Shown: positions 43,406 to 56,316, counted from the first letter of the stretch. The stretch: DNA of 64,000 bases from Sinonovacula constricta (GCA_007844125.1 CM017556.1:83233251-83297250); one strand, 5' to 3'. Made by a program: numbers and translations. The notes: generated from the sequence alone by a model not told the origin.

Positions 43406-43849
43406 AAATAGAGCTCTGTCTGTACTGAAAGTACTTAGTGACAGTCAGCAAATGCAAGTTCAATGTTGCGAGATTTCTCTCTGATATAACCAAATAAAAA
43501 GCTACTTACTGGTGAAAGGTAATCCCTTTTGATCTTGTTTCAATATCTCTACGATTATTGCAAAACACCGATGGCCATTATAAACCTTTTTTAAGTTTTG
43601 TTGTCCCATTGCTCGCAATGGCAGACGCCATTTTCAGCAACTGGATATGCTCTCCAATATGGCGGCCAATGGTACGATGACGCGTCAGCACTCAGCCAAT
43701 AGGATAGCCGGTCTATCTTTCTTATGTCTATGAGCGAGAGACTCCCAGACGTCCGGATGTACATAAAAAAGAGTGTATCGATTACGGATTCTGATTGGCT
43801 AAGCGGATAATTATTACTAGTGGGCGGAGCCGAGGATCTACGGTTCAAA

Positions 43850-43985
43850 TAACGGCGCACCACATGCAAGTCAGCTTGAAGGCCTCTCTATATAGACGTT
43901 CTCGTCCGACCAGGATTCGAACCTACACGGAAAGAGGCTGAGGAGAAACAAGTCGGGGACACTGACCGCTCGGACAAATGCACCC
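43850..43985 (-). mobile_element. SINE family C copy, head portion
   Basis: gcgcaccacatgcaagtcagc, then ccgaccaggattcgaaccta (B-box) and a tRNA-like head ending gctcggacaaatgcaccc. The tail side is missing. Confidence 0.6.
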
Positions 43986-44520
43986 TTACATTAAATAAAG
44001 TCGTGTATGAGTTTAAACAAGAACTGCGTGACTTATAACAAAACATGCAATGCAGGTCGATGTCGTAACTAAGGTAACGTGAGATTTTTTTTATAAATAA
44101 TAAACTGTTCCATAGCCAACCCCTGCATGCCTATTTAAACATTACCTGTAATACAACATACAACACAAGCGGAAATCAATTAGGCCATACACAATCTAGT
44201 ACTATCCTGGATCAAATATCGGTTATTTAGCATGACCATAAAAATACTTTTCAGTCTTTACATATCTTTTTTTAACGGTCCCATAAACTTCTAAACATTC
44301 TATTTTCAGTGTAGCTTTCTCTTTAAAAGCCCTATTTACACGGCCTGTTTTGCTTTCTTTCTTTTACTATGGCCAAAAATGCAAACAGGCAGTGCAAGCT
44401 GCAGTATGTTCGTTGCTCTGTGTCGTGTACATGCACTTATTTTAAACAAAAACAACAACAAAAAGAAGATAGTCGTTTTAAAGGTGGAGTAACACACTTT
44501 ATCTATAGCAATAAGTATAG

Positions 44521-45330
44521 ACACTGTCTATATCAAATACATGTAACAATAGCATACTCCGTCGATCTCAAATACATGTACCAATAGCATACCCTGTCTA
44601 TATCAGATACATGTACCAATAGCATACCCTGTCTATATCAGATACATGTACCAATAGCATACTCCGTATATCTCAAATACATGTACCAATAGCATACCCT
44701 GTCTATATCAGATACATGTACCAATAGCATACCCTGTCTATATCAGATACATGAAACAATAGCATACCCTGTCTATATCAGATACATGTACCAATAGCAT
44801 ACCCTGTCTATATCAGATACATGTAACAATAGCATACCCTGTCTATATCAGATACATGTAACAATAGCATACCCTGTCTATATCAGATACATGTACCAAT
44901 AGCATACCCTGTCTATATCAGATACATGTACCAATAGCATACCCTGTCTATATCAGATACATGTACCAATAGCATACCCTGTCTATATCAGATACATGTA
45001 ACAATAGCATACCCTGTCTATATCAGATACATGTACCAATAGCATACCCTGTCTATATCAGATACATGTAACAATAGCATACCCTGTCTATATCAGATAC
45101 ATGTACCAATAGCATACCCTGTCTATATCAGATACATGTACCAATAGCATACCCTGTCTATATCAGATACATGTAACAATAGCATACCCTGTCTATATCA
45201 GATACATGTACCAATAGCATACCCTGTCTATATCAGATACATGTACCAATAGCATACCCTGTCTATATCAGATACATGTAACAATAGCATACCCTGTCTT
45301 TATCAAATATAAATAACAATAGCATACCCA
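44521..45330. repeat. 35-bp tandem array, about 23 copies
   Basis: The unit is ccctgtctatatcagataca + tgtaccaatagcata. The units are almost identical; the main variable site is gtaccaat versus gtaacaat. Edge units are diverged (actccgtcgatctcaaatac at the left, gtctttatcaaatataaata at the right), as expected for an array homogenised from the centre. Confidence 0.97.
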
Positions 45331-45454
45331 TGTTTAGTGGAATTTTGGCATAATCTCTTCATAAACTGTCCAAGTAATGACGGTCCTGACATAACCTTAG
45401 TTTTTAATCAGCACAAATCGTTTAATAAATAGCTCTAAATTTATTCTTTACAAA

Positions 45455-45768
45455 TCTATTATTAAGCACGATGGAGATTTCTGCTTAAAATAGGTACTGA
45501 CGTCAGAGCGGATGATGATATAAAGTTATTTCAAGTAAGCGGTCACGTGATTTTCGTACCTAAAAAAATATCGTTGTGAACGCGGCGTAGCTGAGATAGG
45601 AAATATATGCTGTGATAACGTTTGGGGTGTTATGCTTCACTTATTACATATATGTAGTACATCAATAAACAGCATTTCTTGGTACTTTTTCGGGTAACAA
45701 CAATTTTTTTTTTTTGGTTGTTTGAGAAACACAGCTTAAGTCCAAACTGTTTATACCACCTTTCAGTC
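45455..45768 (+). mobile_element. MITE family D, right half
   Basis: Contains gacgtcagagcggatgatga, the E-box cggtcacgtgattttcg (45540-45556), gcgtagctgagataggaaat and the right end aactgtttataccaccttt. The left half is missing; the 35-bp array lies just upstream. Confidence 0.6.
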
Positions 45769-45769
45769 T

Positions 45770-47435
45770 GCTATGTCCAAAAAGAGGCATAGCTCTTCCA
45801 AAATTAATATTAGGATTACCTGCCGTTTTGACCAGCGATTTCATGTTGCTAGTGAATTATGTTCTACGTTTGAAGTGAATATCAGGCGGTTTTAGGAGAG
45901 TTGACCGTAACAAAATGTCAATCAATGCCGACGCAGACGCCGACGACGACATTTCCGAGACGACAAAGGCTCTACTTTTCTCTCCGGAAAGTGCCTCTTA
46001 AAAATAACATGTTATTGTTAATAACAGGCATTTTGCTTTGTAGAAGTTCGGTGGTCAACTTATCGCAAGAAAGGATCGTTTATTAATGCATAACTTATAT
46101 TTCAAGAATTATTTATAGATGAAATTGATATCTATCTCCAGCATGTATAAAGATAAAGAATCGAAACTCTTGTTTAGCGGACCATTTTCATAAAATAGAT
46201 GCGGTATGAGGACGTTGGCAAGTTTGCCTCTTAAATTGCTTTGCAGGGTTCCTCAATAAACTAAATACATCCAGCTATATTAATCAACGTGCATCTATCG
46301 ACTTCTAAATTCGTGTCATTTTCTAGCTTTAAAGAATCGCTTAAATGAAACATTGTTAACAGGACAAGGTTCGGGCTTATACACGATCTAAACTATTTAA
46401 GAACATAGTATTATGGCTCTTATACGACTGAATAACCCTGGATCGCAACTTTCGACCCACTTCGACGAGTAAACCCAACTTTTATTAAATAGCTGCACAT
46501 TTAAATGGTAAATTCTCATTAACTCGCTTTAAATTTAATTAAAGAATGACAAATTGCGATTAATGCGCTCTCATCAATCACGTTTAAACAATTGTAAGCT
46601 CTTATTCGTTGGTGAAAGCCTGTGTAATATGATTATGGCCAAGATTTACGACCCTTTGCCAAATCGAAATTCCTCCGGGAATACTTTAATATCACGTATC
46701 GGACTGTATGTGTTAATGGGAACTTCTCTCGTAATTACGACATATTAACCGTCAGATGTATCGGCGAATTGGAACATCTCATGTAGTTCCGTCACTCTAC
46801 ATTTTCCATCAGGAAGTGTCTGCAAGTGAAACTTCTGGGTTAGCTCCGCATAATTCCATCTTCCCATCAACGACGGCTGAAAGTCCCCAATACTGAACAT
46901 AATAGACCGTTCGGCGTCCTTAGTTACCGTTGCTATCTGCGCACAAGCTCTCTATTAATTTAGACGCTTAAATACAAACTACACATGTACACCACGGCCG
47001 GAAACCACCGTTCATTTTGTGCAACTCGGTAAAATGCTACAGATTTTGTGTACTTAAAAATATTAAAATATGGATATTTAGAAATGTTAGATATTAGATA
47101 TTAGAGCTTTTTCAATGTTGACCTGGTCATAAACGTGTTACCATGCTCTTTAAGGCTGCATTTAAGATTATTATTACTAAACAACATAAACAAAAACATC
47201 AGCAACAGCTGCACGCCTCCGTAAGTGCCATACTTGAATATTTCTAAAAATGCATAAAAGATCATAGTTCATCAATATTGTGACATATGCACAGCAGAGT
47301 AAATAAGTGCAACTATACAGTTGATAAGCAAACGACACCCGGCCATTTGGGCATATAAGTCGTCTTAGGCGTATTATAAAGTTCTCATTATGTCATATAA
47401 AGGCATAATGTTTTGTTTTTTTATTATATCGCACC
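45770..47435. other. Non-genic stretch
   Basis: A 28-codon ATG frame with Asp/Ala repeats at 45915-46001 and other short frames are present, but nothing supports a gene. No repeat array is seen. Confidence 0.4.
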
Positions 47436-47439
47436 GATG

Positions 47440-47600
47440 TAATACGGTCATATTAGCGAGGTCCAGTTAATTGTTGGAGGATGAAGACCTTAGACTAATC
47501 TGACTTATGTCTGGGTAGGACCACTGGCGCACAGGAGGTAATCTGGAAAACCTCCCGACCTGACCGGCATTCGAACCCACGAGGTGATGGGCTGAAGAGT
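47440..47600 (-). mobile_element. SINE family C fragment
   Basis: Contains tattagcgaggtccagttaa, a ggaccactggcgcacaggag body and the B-box region gaccggcattcgaacccacg. The tRNA 5' half is lost. Confidence 0.6.
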
Positions 47601-48282
47601 TTTAATGTATGCATAAACATGTGGTTTCTTTACATTAATTTGCGGAGAATAAGATCCTCACCATCTGTACGCCTGAACCCGTTAGGATGGTAGGATAAAG
47701 CAACAAATTATGCATACTTCGCAGACAATATTGATCTTCTTCATGCAAATGATTGCTTTTCTTCTCTAAATTTGAGCCTGCTGTGTGCTTTTCGTAATAA
47801 ATCGTGTTAACGCACACCCGCCCCCCTCCCTACTGCAGCCGAGATTTCTATTTCAACAGGTTGTTACTAAATCCGACAACTAAAGCTAATGATGTACTGA
47901 AAATAACGAACTTGTTTTCGTTTGTCATTCACATTTTTAACCTGATAAATTTTTATTTCTACTCACGTTTTTTAGTTTTAAGCTGATTATATTCTCATTT
48001 CGTTAAACGTTAATGTATTCGGCGCCGTATGACTTATCAAGTGTCTGTGTGCCGTAAAACCCTCAAAACAAAAAAACAAAATAACGTTTTACATAAGACA
48101 ATAAATGTTTAGACGATTTCAAATATATGTTCTCATGTTGGTCCATTTGATGTATTTTTTTCCTTTAAATTACATGTAGATTTTTTGTCAATTCCGATGT
48201 AACATTGATTCATTGTCAATCGTAACCATAAATAAGTTACTTCGTCAATCCTTCTTTTCATTAAGATACATTGTCAATCACG

Positions 48283-48545
48283 AAACTTGTCGATCCTGAT
48301 TTTCAGTCAAAAACGTGTCGATCCTGATTTTCAAAGAAAAAACGTGTCGATCCTGATTTTCAAAGAAAAACGTGTGTCGGTCCTGATTTTCAATCCTGAT
48401 TTTCAAAGAAAAACGTGTGTCGATCCTGATTTTCAAAGAAAAACGTGTCGATCCTGATTTTCAAAGAAAATGTATCGATCCTGATTTTAACAAAGATGCT
48501 TTGTTAACCATGATTAAATTGGATACTACGCCGATCCTGATTTTA
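48283..48545. repeat. 26-bp minisatellite
   Basis: About eight imperfect units of gtcgatcctgattttcaaag + aaaaac, with spacing variation of one to several bases. Diverged gatcctgatttt units extend to about 48545. Confidence 0.85.
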
Positions 48546-49869
48546 AAACTAAATGCAATGGCGTTGCAAAGTTTCAGTTGCTTTGTTAAACAAACTTAAA
48601 ACTTTCTTCTAAAAAGTATTCTTTGTTCAATACGATGCACAACAGAGTGAGTTTCAAACCTCTATAGCTTGTTTTAAAAAGACCTTGTGCAAAAGAATAT
48701 TAAAAAGATCTGCGAGATTCTGATGTGCTGTACTGAGTGACAGTTCCAGAACTTTTATTGATTCAGCAGCCATGAAAGGCAGCCAATACAACAAGTGATA
48801 TATCGATCTAAAAATCGATAGGCTGCCTTGAATGGCATCAGTTTGGTATTGTTATTGTAACAACCATATTGCTAAAACAGGGAGACAAAATTTGTGCACT
48901 AACTAGAAAAAAACAACATAATAGAACATTGTATGTAATAAATCAATTACATGTATCGTGATCCTCATGATCACACCTTGGTCGTCTTAGTCATCATCAT
49001 CAGCACGTATACATATAATATAGCGATCATTTCACTTATCAGTGTAGTAACATTTTTTTAACAAACATCACAAGCTTTGACCGGGTCGCTTTAAATTCAT
49101 GGTGAAGAAGTTCAAAGTTCAACTAACGTCATTAACTAACTCTGGGAGCTGTCTGGTCAGGATCTACACCTTTTGCTGCTCAGTCTCTGTTTATAAGTAT
49201 ATCAACCCTGACATGCTTTCTTTACAGATTCGCCTCTAATTACTCTAGAAATGTCTCTCTGGGATATCAGGAAGTATAGATGTTTTTCTCTATTTTTAAC
49301 ATGTACGGTCTTTTCTTGGGAGAGCTTTTGGATGTGGTCTAACATATTCTGGAGAGAAAGTGTCACTTTTGCAGGACCCCCCCCCCCCCACACACACACA
49401 CACAAACACGCGCCAACCATTAGTAATGAATGTATGTATTGGTTACCCGATACTAGGTCATAATGTGAGGATATGTGGACAGAATAAAAATGAAACATGA
49501 GGAAGAGCTATTTTAAATTAAAATGTTAAACACCACATAAGACATCAGTTAGACATGTATGACGATACATAACTGAATACCACAACTCTGTGATATCAAA
49601 GTCCGTGTTTTAAATGTATACATACAGCGCGTGCAACGCGAGGGAAGTACATAAGGTACAAACATCATATAATTATTATATAAAACGACTAGCCGCATCA
49701 GAAGTTTAAAAAATGATATGCTTTCTCCGAGCAGGCAAAAAAGCGTTGCTATTGTTTTCTAGTAAAACTTTAAACATATCCGTTGAGCATAAATACGCCG
49801 TTTCCTTATTTTAATACAATGTTGAAGCATTTTTTATTATCAGCTTATGGTCACCAGAGCAGTAATTTA
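48546..49869. other. Non-genic stretch
   Basis: Only a C-run/CA microsatellite near 49377-49405 stands out. No exon or transposon end is supported. Confidence 0.4.
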
Positions 49870-49878
49870 ACAAGTGCA

Positions 49879-50219
49879 TGTTATTTGTTTGTTTGTTTGT
49901 TTGTTTGTTTGTTTGTTTGTTTGTTTGTTGGGTTTACCGTCCCACCAACAGTATTTCAGTTATCTAGAGACGGTGTCCACTTGAAGAAGATATAGTGATG
50001 CCTTCACTGTGTTTGGCATGCCGTGAACACATGGCATGGTACCACACCCAGTCACATTATCCTGACACCGGGCCAACCCGTTGTGAAACTACCATATTAT
50101 TTGCTCGAGAGTTAGCAAGGGAGTTATACCACTACCAATTTAACGACTTTGATATGTCGCGGCCCGGGGCCTCCCGTACCTGGAGCCGACGCTCTACCGA
50201 TCGCGCTACCAGGTCCGTT
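49879..50219 (-). mobile_element. tRNA-derived SINE, family A, full length with target duplication
   Basis: The head is at the right (gacctggtagcgcgatcggt on the minus strand) and a long (CAAA)n-type tail, seen as (GTTT)n at 49882-49929, at the left. Direct repeats acaagtgca at 49870-49878 and 50220-50228 flank it. The B-box region is partly deleted (ggaggccccgggcc). Confidence 0.85.
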
Positions 50220-50229
50220 ACAAGTGCAA

Positions 50230-51200
50230 GTTAAGTTATGGAATAAAGGTAATGCAGACAACGAGAAACACCATAAGCCAATGACAATAGAAACATGATC
50301 TTAATATGGCTAGGAAAACACTATCTGAGCATTATAAAAACCAAAGTCTCGATCCAATGATTTCAAAAAGAGGAACAATCACTGTTTTTGATTTTTTATA
50401 GAACCCCTTTTTATTCCTTAAAAAGAAACTTTGTAACATATTTGTCAGAAAAAAGCAACAATATTTCTGATTAAAGTTTGTCGTTGTTGTTTTAACCGAT
50501 GTCAGCTATAAGACAACTGGCGCGAAAACATCATTTAAAAATAATGATAAATATGACCCGCTTATTAAGACTAATTTGTTCGAAAACTAGCTTAGAATTT
50601 AGCGAGAAATTATCGTTTATATTGAATTAAGATCATTAATACCCCACGTAAATAACTAACGTCCCGTAACCTACTGTGCTCAATAAGTTAATACTACACA
50701 TTGTGTGAAAGTGTGTCCTCATTTAAAAATGTAAGATACGTCAATGTCTAGCGGAAAGTTTGCATTTTAATACAGACGCCCATTCTTCCGCTTTCTTAAT
50801 AGAATATGAAAAAGTGCCTAACATTAAAGCCATGATTAACATAGTGCAGGTAATTCGGTTGCGCTTAATTGTGGTATACGACGTTTTGGACACTCAAATG
50901 AATCATTGTTACTTTAAAAGATCACGGGAAATGCTGTTTTTTGATGTCCGTAATCTATGTAAGATGTGAAGCAAATCATTGACATAACCATTAATCATAC
51001 AACCAGTGATTCAATGACGAAAAGAAATCTGTTCAATGAATCCAGTGTACTTTAAATCGACTGCTGTGGGTAGAACGTGGCAGTTCGTACGACCGGTTTT
51101 AGCTTGTTTTGTAACGCGACATAAACTCATTCATCTATATACATGTACCCAATACACAAGTATGTGGACTAAAAATGTTCGCCTGTGACCTCTTGGGCTT
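50230..51200. other. Non-genic stretch
   Basis: AT-rich, with no repeat array or exon that I can support. Confidence 0.4.
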
Positions 51201-51203
51201 AAA

Positions 51204-51812
51204 GGTGGTAACCGATACTCTCTCTCTCTCTCTCTTTCTCTCCCTCTCTCTCTCTGTCTGTCTGTCTGTCTGACTCTGTCTGCCTGTCTGTCTCTGTTTG
51301 CCTGTCTGTCTCTGTTTGCTTGTCTGTCTATATGTCGGCCAGCCTGCCTGCCTGCCTGCCCGCCCGTCTGTCTGTCTCTCTCTCGCCAACAATCAAATGA
51401 AAAGATCCCGCGAAAAGCTGTTTATATATGTCCTACATCTATGCGGAGAGTGAAGCATATCATCCTTCTTCACTTCAAACATGTCTTTCCTATCTGAGTC
51501 AACGCTGCACAGAAAACCACGTGATCATTTATTTTTTAAATAACGTTATATCATCATCGGGGTAATCCACGCTGTCGTCAATACTTGTTTTAGCAGAAAT
51601 CCCCATCATGATTATTTATAGACTTGAAAGAATCAACATTTAGCCCGATTTATTTAACTATGTGTACTTTCAATTCATGTAATGGTCAAACTCGTCTGTT
51701 TTCGGCTAAAGTATGAGTGCACGCAGATATAAAGCCGAAATTCCCCCTAAATAGGGCTTATAGAATGTAACATATACATTTGATATAGGCAAACTGTCGG
51801 ATACCGCCAATA
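51204..51812. mobile_element. MITE family D copy with internal (CT)n/(CTGT)n tract
   Basis: Left end aaaggtggtaaccgatact, right end caaactgtcggataccgcc. The E-box accacgtgatcat is near 51517-51529 and the gtcgtcaatacttgttttag block is in reverse orientation relative to the copy at 1447. A ct/ctgt/ctgc microsatellite (51217-51382) has expanded inside the left end. Confidence 0.65.
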
Positions 51813-51869
51813 AAGAACGGTAAGCCGTTTTCTTCTCTTGAACAGTTTCAATGACAATTTTGCTGTCGT

Positions 51870-52130
51870 GGGATGGGATGGGAATTGTCGGCATTTTTGC
51901 CGATACTGTGCAAGGACATTTCTATCATCATAGCACAGGGGCACTTATGAGGTGCTCAGGGACTGAACCCGACCGGTCCATTATACTGACACCGACGAGT
52001 CAGGCGAAATGCTGTCCCCTTAGTCCCGAGCGTTAGGAGGGAAGCCACTACTACCAACTTTAAAGTCTTTGGTATGACCCGGCCGGGGATCGAACCCACG
52101 ACCTCCCGATCCGCAAGCCCGACGCTCTAC
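51870..52130 (-). mobile_element. SINE family B copy
   Basis: Minus-strand copy. The B-box gggttcgatccc and the agactttaaagttggtagta body are intact. The head is truncated after gtagagcgtcgggcttgcgg. The left (3') end is gggatgggatgggaattg. Confidence 0.8.
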
Positions 52131-52284
52131 CAGGAGGCAAAAAAATCATTCATCGTATTTATTTCCGTATTTACACTTTGTATTTTTCACACAATGACCA
52201 AAATTCCTGATTTAACCATTAGCAACTTAACTCACCACTATAATAGTAAGTTTCATTGTTTCGACAGACTTGTCAAAATGACGA

Positions 52285-52445
52285 CGTCATTATTATACTT
52301 CTAGCCACGCCGAAGGGTATGGATTTTGCAAGCAATTCCTGGTTCTATTCAGTTCACTAAGACGACGAAATATTGACCATTAATCCCACGGTCGAAGAAT
52401 GTAGCAAAACGGAATAGTCGAGCGTGTGAATACGACGATGCCAAC
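52285..52445 (-). mobile_element. MITE family F, fragment
   Basis: In reverse orientation it matches the left half of the element at 4100-4447: cacgctcgactattccgttt-like end, gaccgtggg, gaactgaatagaac, and the catacccttcgg / agaagtataataatg-like blocks. The other terminus is missing. Confidence 0.5.
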
Positions 52446-52565
52446 AAGGGTGGAATATGGGGTCATTTTGCAGCATCTTATACAATAAAATTTCAAGGAC
52501 ACACTGACCTACTGAGCGATGGTAATGTCATATAATGTCATAGAAATATCCATGTTCATCCGTGT

Positions 52566-52815
52566 TCACTGTGTTAGCAGTATTTACGTGTTTATTGTGT
52601 TTACAGTATTTACGTGTTCACTGAGTTAAAAGTATTTACGTGTTCATTGTGATAACAGTATTTACGTGTTCATTGTGTTTACAGTATTTACGTGTTCATT
52701 GTGTTTACAGTATTTACGTGTTTATTGTGTTAACTGTATTTACGTGTTCATTGAGTTAACAGTATTTACGTGTTCATTGTGTTTACAGTATTCACGTGTT
52801 CATTGTGTTTACAGT
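52566..52815. repeat. 26-bp minisatellite
   Basis: About nine units of acagtatttacgtgttcatt + gtgttt, with small substitutions (ctgagtt, gtgataa). Confidence 0.92.
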
Positions 52816-52999
52816 AATTAGATCTAAGTAATTATGTTTTAGTAATCTAGTTCTGTGTTGTAATGTTCATGACACAATCACGTTGACATTTATAAGGTAG
52901 TTTTTTTAAATTCACAAATTTGTTTCAAAAACATAATTTGCACAGATCGTGACATCTTTATCTTCTTGAACGTCATTTTTTAACCTACGCGAGGGACTT

Positions 53000-53085
53000 C
53001 ATGCGAGTTCTTCCAGCTTACCTGCGGTGCGCCACTGGTTCTACCAAGACAGTAGTCTGGGGTTATCCTCCACCGACGATAGCTG
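53000..53085 (+). mobile_element. SINE family C, body fragment
   Basis: ttccagcttacctgcggtgc, gccactggttctaccaagac and gtctggggttatcctccacc are family C body blocks in order. Head and tail are absent. Confidence 0.6.
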
Positions 53086-54385
53086 AATGCTGCTACTATT
53101 ATTTTACATAACGTGTCATAAACTGATAGTATTAGGTACTAAGCCTTGAGATGAATTCATACGTGTACAAAGAATCTAGTACATCAGTACTGGCAGTAGC
53201 CTAAGTAGAATGGATGATTAGTCAATCTATATATACATGTATGTGGTTACCCAGCAGATCTACCCAATGGACTGCATTCTGACAGTATCCCTGGGCCGAC
53301 CAGTCACAACACTACTTGATACAAAGCGGAAATTAATGAATATTCACGCGAGTGAACTTGTGTGAAGGTCCAAACAACACGAGAAATCAACCGGATACAA
53401 GAAAGCCGGTACATTTATCATAGGCATAGACATAAGATGTCTATGATCATAGGCTACAAGACATACATGTATATGTACAGATCAAGCGTCTATGCGTTAT
53501 CTGGGAAAGAGCTACACAATCGGTATGACACAACACTTGCAGTTCAAACTAAAGAATCGATATGTTATAATATAGATAATCTACTTACCCATCCTGTTAC
53601 TTTGTGTAATCACGAGAAATGTACGAATTATACAGTTCTATCAAATGCTTGCCGATTAATCCTTTCCATACCCCGTTACACACAGACTCCTGTTACAACT
53701 CTAATACACACGTGCTTAACCATTCTTTTCTATGACTGGCGCATCGGTGTCTGTCTCCCTTGTTTCTGTACCACGTAACGTGAGTTTATTGTGCCAACAC
53801 TAGTCTGGGTACTCGCACACACGCGCTTGACCCTTTAAAAATCCGCTGACATATCATGTACCGTGTTAAGATATATAACGTTGAATGTCTCTGGTTGTGC
53901 TTTGCCAATGTCCTTATATTCGCTGCGGTATATATCCGGTGTAGTGCTATAGTCCCACTCACCAACGCAGCGCTCCAAGTCCAAGCGTAATCGATCGACA
54001 GTATCACTCAGCGAGCATGCGATCTTCGTTACTGTTGTTGCTCCTACTACTTCGGAGCAGATAGTCACCAAAACGTCAACTATTTATGGGTCAACTAGTC
54101 AATAATTTGATTAAAACACTAGTATCATATAGATACATGTATGTTTTTGGTGAAGAGGGAAGTTTCATTAAAATTACGACATAACTCATTTGATCATTTG
54201 AATGTGTTAATTGTCAGAATATCGGTTTGTGTGGTATATTTAAAATATTTAAAAAAATCAACATGATGCATGTATTAAGTTGAGAAAGTGAAAGAAGTAG
54301 ATGGGTTGTAGAAAAATGTTAGTTGTAAAATTGGTGAATATTGGTGTAGAAGAAATAGCAGGAAGAAGTGCTTGGCTGATATACC
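53086..54385. other. Stretch without supported gene
   Basis: It holds a 138-codon + frame at 53362-53778 that starts at GTG and has no protein-like features. A minus-strand frame at 54071-53835 contains a good splice donor (GTTG|GTGAGT near 53968) downstream of a cataaata motif. The latter could be a first exon but is not convincing alone. Confidence 0.35.
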
Positions 54386-54960
54386 GGTGAGGTGGTAAAA
54401 GTAGTGGGGGTAGAAGTGATAGAATATCTGGTCACTGGTAGAAGTAGTGGGTGGAAGAAGTGTCAGGTGGTAGAAGTGATGAACTATCTGGTCAATGGTA
54501 GAAGTAGTGGGTGGTAGAAGTGTCAGGTGGTAGAAGTTATGGAATATGTGGTCAATGGTAGAAGTAGTGGGTGGTTGAAGTGTCAGGTGGTAGAAGTGAT
54601 GGAATATGTGGTCAATGGTAGAAGTAGTGGGTGGAAGAAGTGTCAGGTGGTAGAAGTGATGGAATATGTGGTCAATGGTAGAAGTAGTGGGTGGTAGAAG
54701 TGTCAGGTGGTAGAAGTGATGGAATATGTGGTCAATGGTAGAAGTAGTGTTGGATAGAAGTGATGGAATATGTGGTCAATGGTAGAAGTAGTGTGTGGTA
54801 GAAGTTGTGGGTGGTATAAGTGATGGAATATCTGGTCAATGGTAGAAGTAGTGGGTGGTAGAAGTGTCAGGTGGTGGAAGTGATGGAATATGTGGTCAAT
54901 GGTAGAAGTAGTGGGTGGTAGAAGTGTCAGGTGGTAGAAGCGTAAATGAATGGTGGTAGA
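54375..54960. repeat. 60-bp minisatellite built from GGTAGAAGT motifs
   Basis: About ten units of 60 bases with landmarks gtggtcaatggtagaagtag, gggtggtagaagtgtcagg and tggtagaagtgatggaatat. The unit is itself made of three related ~20-base subunits. Degenerate ggtagaagtgg motifs continue to 55560. Confidence 0.93.
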
Positions 54961-55560
54961 AGTGGTGTGTTGGTAAATTTTGTTTGGTGGTAAAGATGAT
55001 GAGGTGGTAAAAGAAGTATGGAGGTTGAAATGCTAAAAGAAATAGTCGAGTGGAAGAAGTGGGGATGAAGAAAAAGTGGTGTGGTAGAAGTTGAGAGGTG
55101 GCAGAATAAGTGGGGTAGTAGAAATAGCGGGGTGTTATGAATTGTGGGACAGAAGAAGTGACGGGGAAGGAGAATTATTAGGATGGTGAAATTAATTGAG
55201 TGAACGAAAAAGCGTGATAGTAGAAGTGTCGGGTGGTAGAAATGGCGGGTGGTTGATATGACGGAGGGTAGAATGACGGAGTGGTAGAAGTGGGGGGGGG
55301 TAGAATTAATGGTGGTAGAAGTATCAGGATGATATAAATGCTCTGCTAATAGAAATTACGATGTGGTAGAAGTGGTGATTAGGTAGAACTAGCGGAGTGG
55401 TAGAAGTGGCGGGGTGGTAAGAGTGGGGAGATGTAGAAGGAGTCAATGTAGTTAAAGAGGTGGTGGTAGAAGTTCTGGAAAGGTAAAAGTAGTCGTGGTT
55501 AAATGGACAGCATGGTTGAGTGATAAAAATGGATGTAATTATAGAAGGATGGTATTTGTG
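54961..55560. repeat. Degenerate GGTAGAAGT-rich flank
   Basis: Irregular ggtagaagt(g)g motifs, strongly G-rich on the + strand and purine-biased; an older part of the adjacent minisatellite. No gene. Confidence 0.7.
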
Positions 55561-55570
55561 ATAGATGGTA

Positions 55571-55850
55571 GGGATGGGGATGGGATTAGCCGGCATTTTC
55601 GCCGATACTGCGCAGCGACATTTCTATCATTATAGCACAGGGGCACTTATGAGGTGCCCAGGCACTGAACCGGCCGGTCCATTATACTGACACCGACGAG
55701 TCAGGCGTAATGCTGTCCCCTTAGCTATGAGCGTAAGAAGGGAAGTAGCTTTTACCAACTTTAAAGTCTTTGGTTTGACCCGGCCGTGGTTTGAACCCAC
55801 GACCTCCCGCTCCGCAAGCCGACGCTTTAACACCTGCGCTATTGCGGTTG
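55571..55850 (-). mobile_element. SINE family B copy with near-complete head
   Basis: Minus-strand copy with head aaccgcaatagcgcaggtgt, B-box gggttcaaacc and the body. It is inserted into the purine-rich GGTAGAAG tract, which resumes after it (taggtggtagtatggtag). Confidence 0.8.
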
Positions 55851-56221
55851 GTTAGGTGGTAGTATGGTAGAAATGCTGGTGCTGGAGACTACAATGGTGG
55901 TGTTTGTAGCAGTGATGGTTGTAATTGTGTTGTCGACCGTGTTGGTGATAAAGCAGTTGGCAGTTAGTGAAGTATCTATTTAATTTGTAGTCCAGGTGAT
56001 GGAAGATATGGTTTTAGTCAAAAGGTGGTGGTGTTATGTTGGTGTTGGTGGTGGTGGTGGTAGTCGAAGTGTCAATGGTAGCAGTTGCGGTGGTAGTAGT
56101 TGTGGTGGCGGTGGTGGAAGAAGTAGTAGCATGGGGCAGTAGTAGTACTAGAAGGAGGAAAAAAGTTTGTATCAATGGTAGCAGCAGTAGTCGATGTGTA
56201 TTGCTTGTAGTAGTAGTCGTA

Positions 56222-56316
<95 letters not shown>

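Larger units (their letters stand above)
41205..43735. mobile_element. 2.5-kb segment between imperfect inverted repeats, unknown class
   Basis: The left arm (41205-41290: acatataaatagatagaccg, then attggtcgccatcttggaaa) is mirrored by the right arm (43640-43735: gctctccaatatggcggcca, then agccggtctatctttcttat). The arms total about 90 alignable bases with an indel of some 20. They may be transposon ends. Both arms also carry CCAAT and CCATnTTG (YY1-like) motifs, so paired promoters are an alternative. Target duplication was not found. Confidence 0.4.

Noticed and set aside
45915..46001. 28-codon ATG frame rich in Asp/Ala
   Set aside because: Created by a short gac/gcc repeat; no support for translation.
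53362..53778. 138-codon + strand frame
   Set aside because: It begins at GTG rather than ATG, has no recognisable motif, and its composition follows the local AT-rich sequence.
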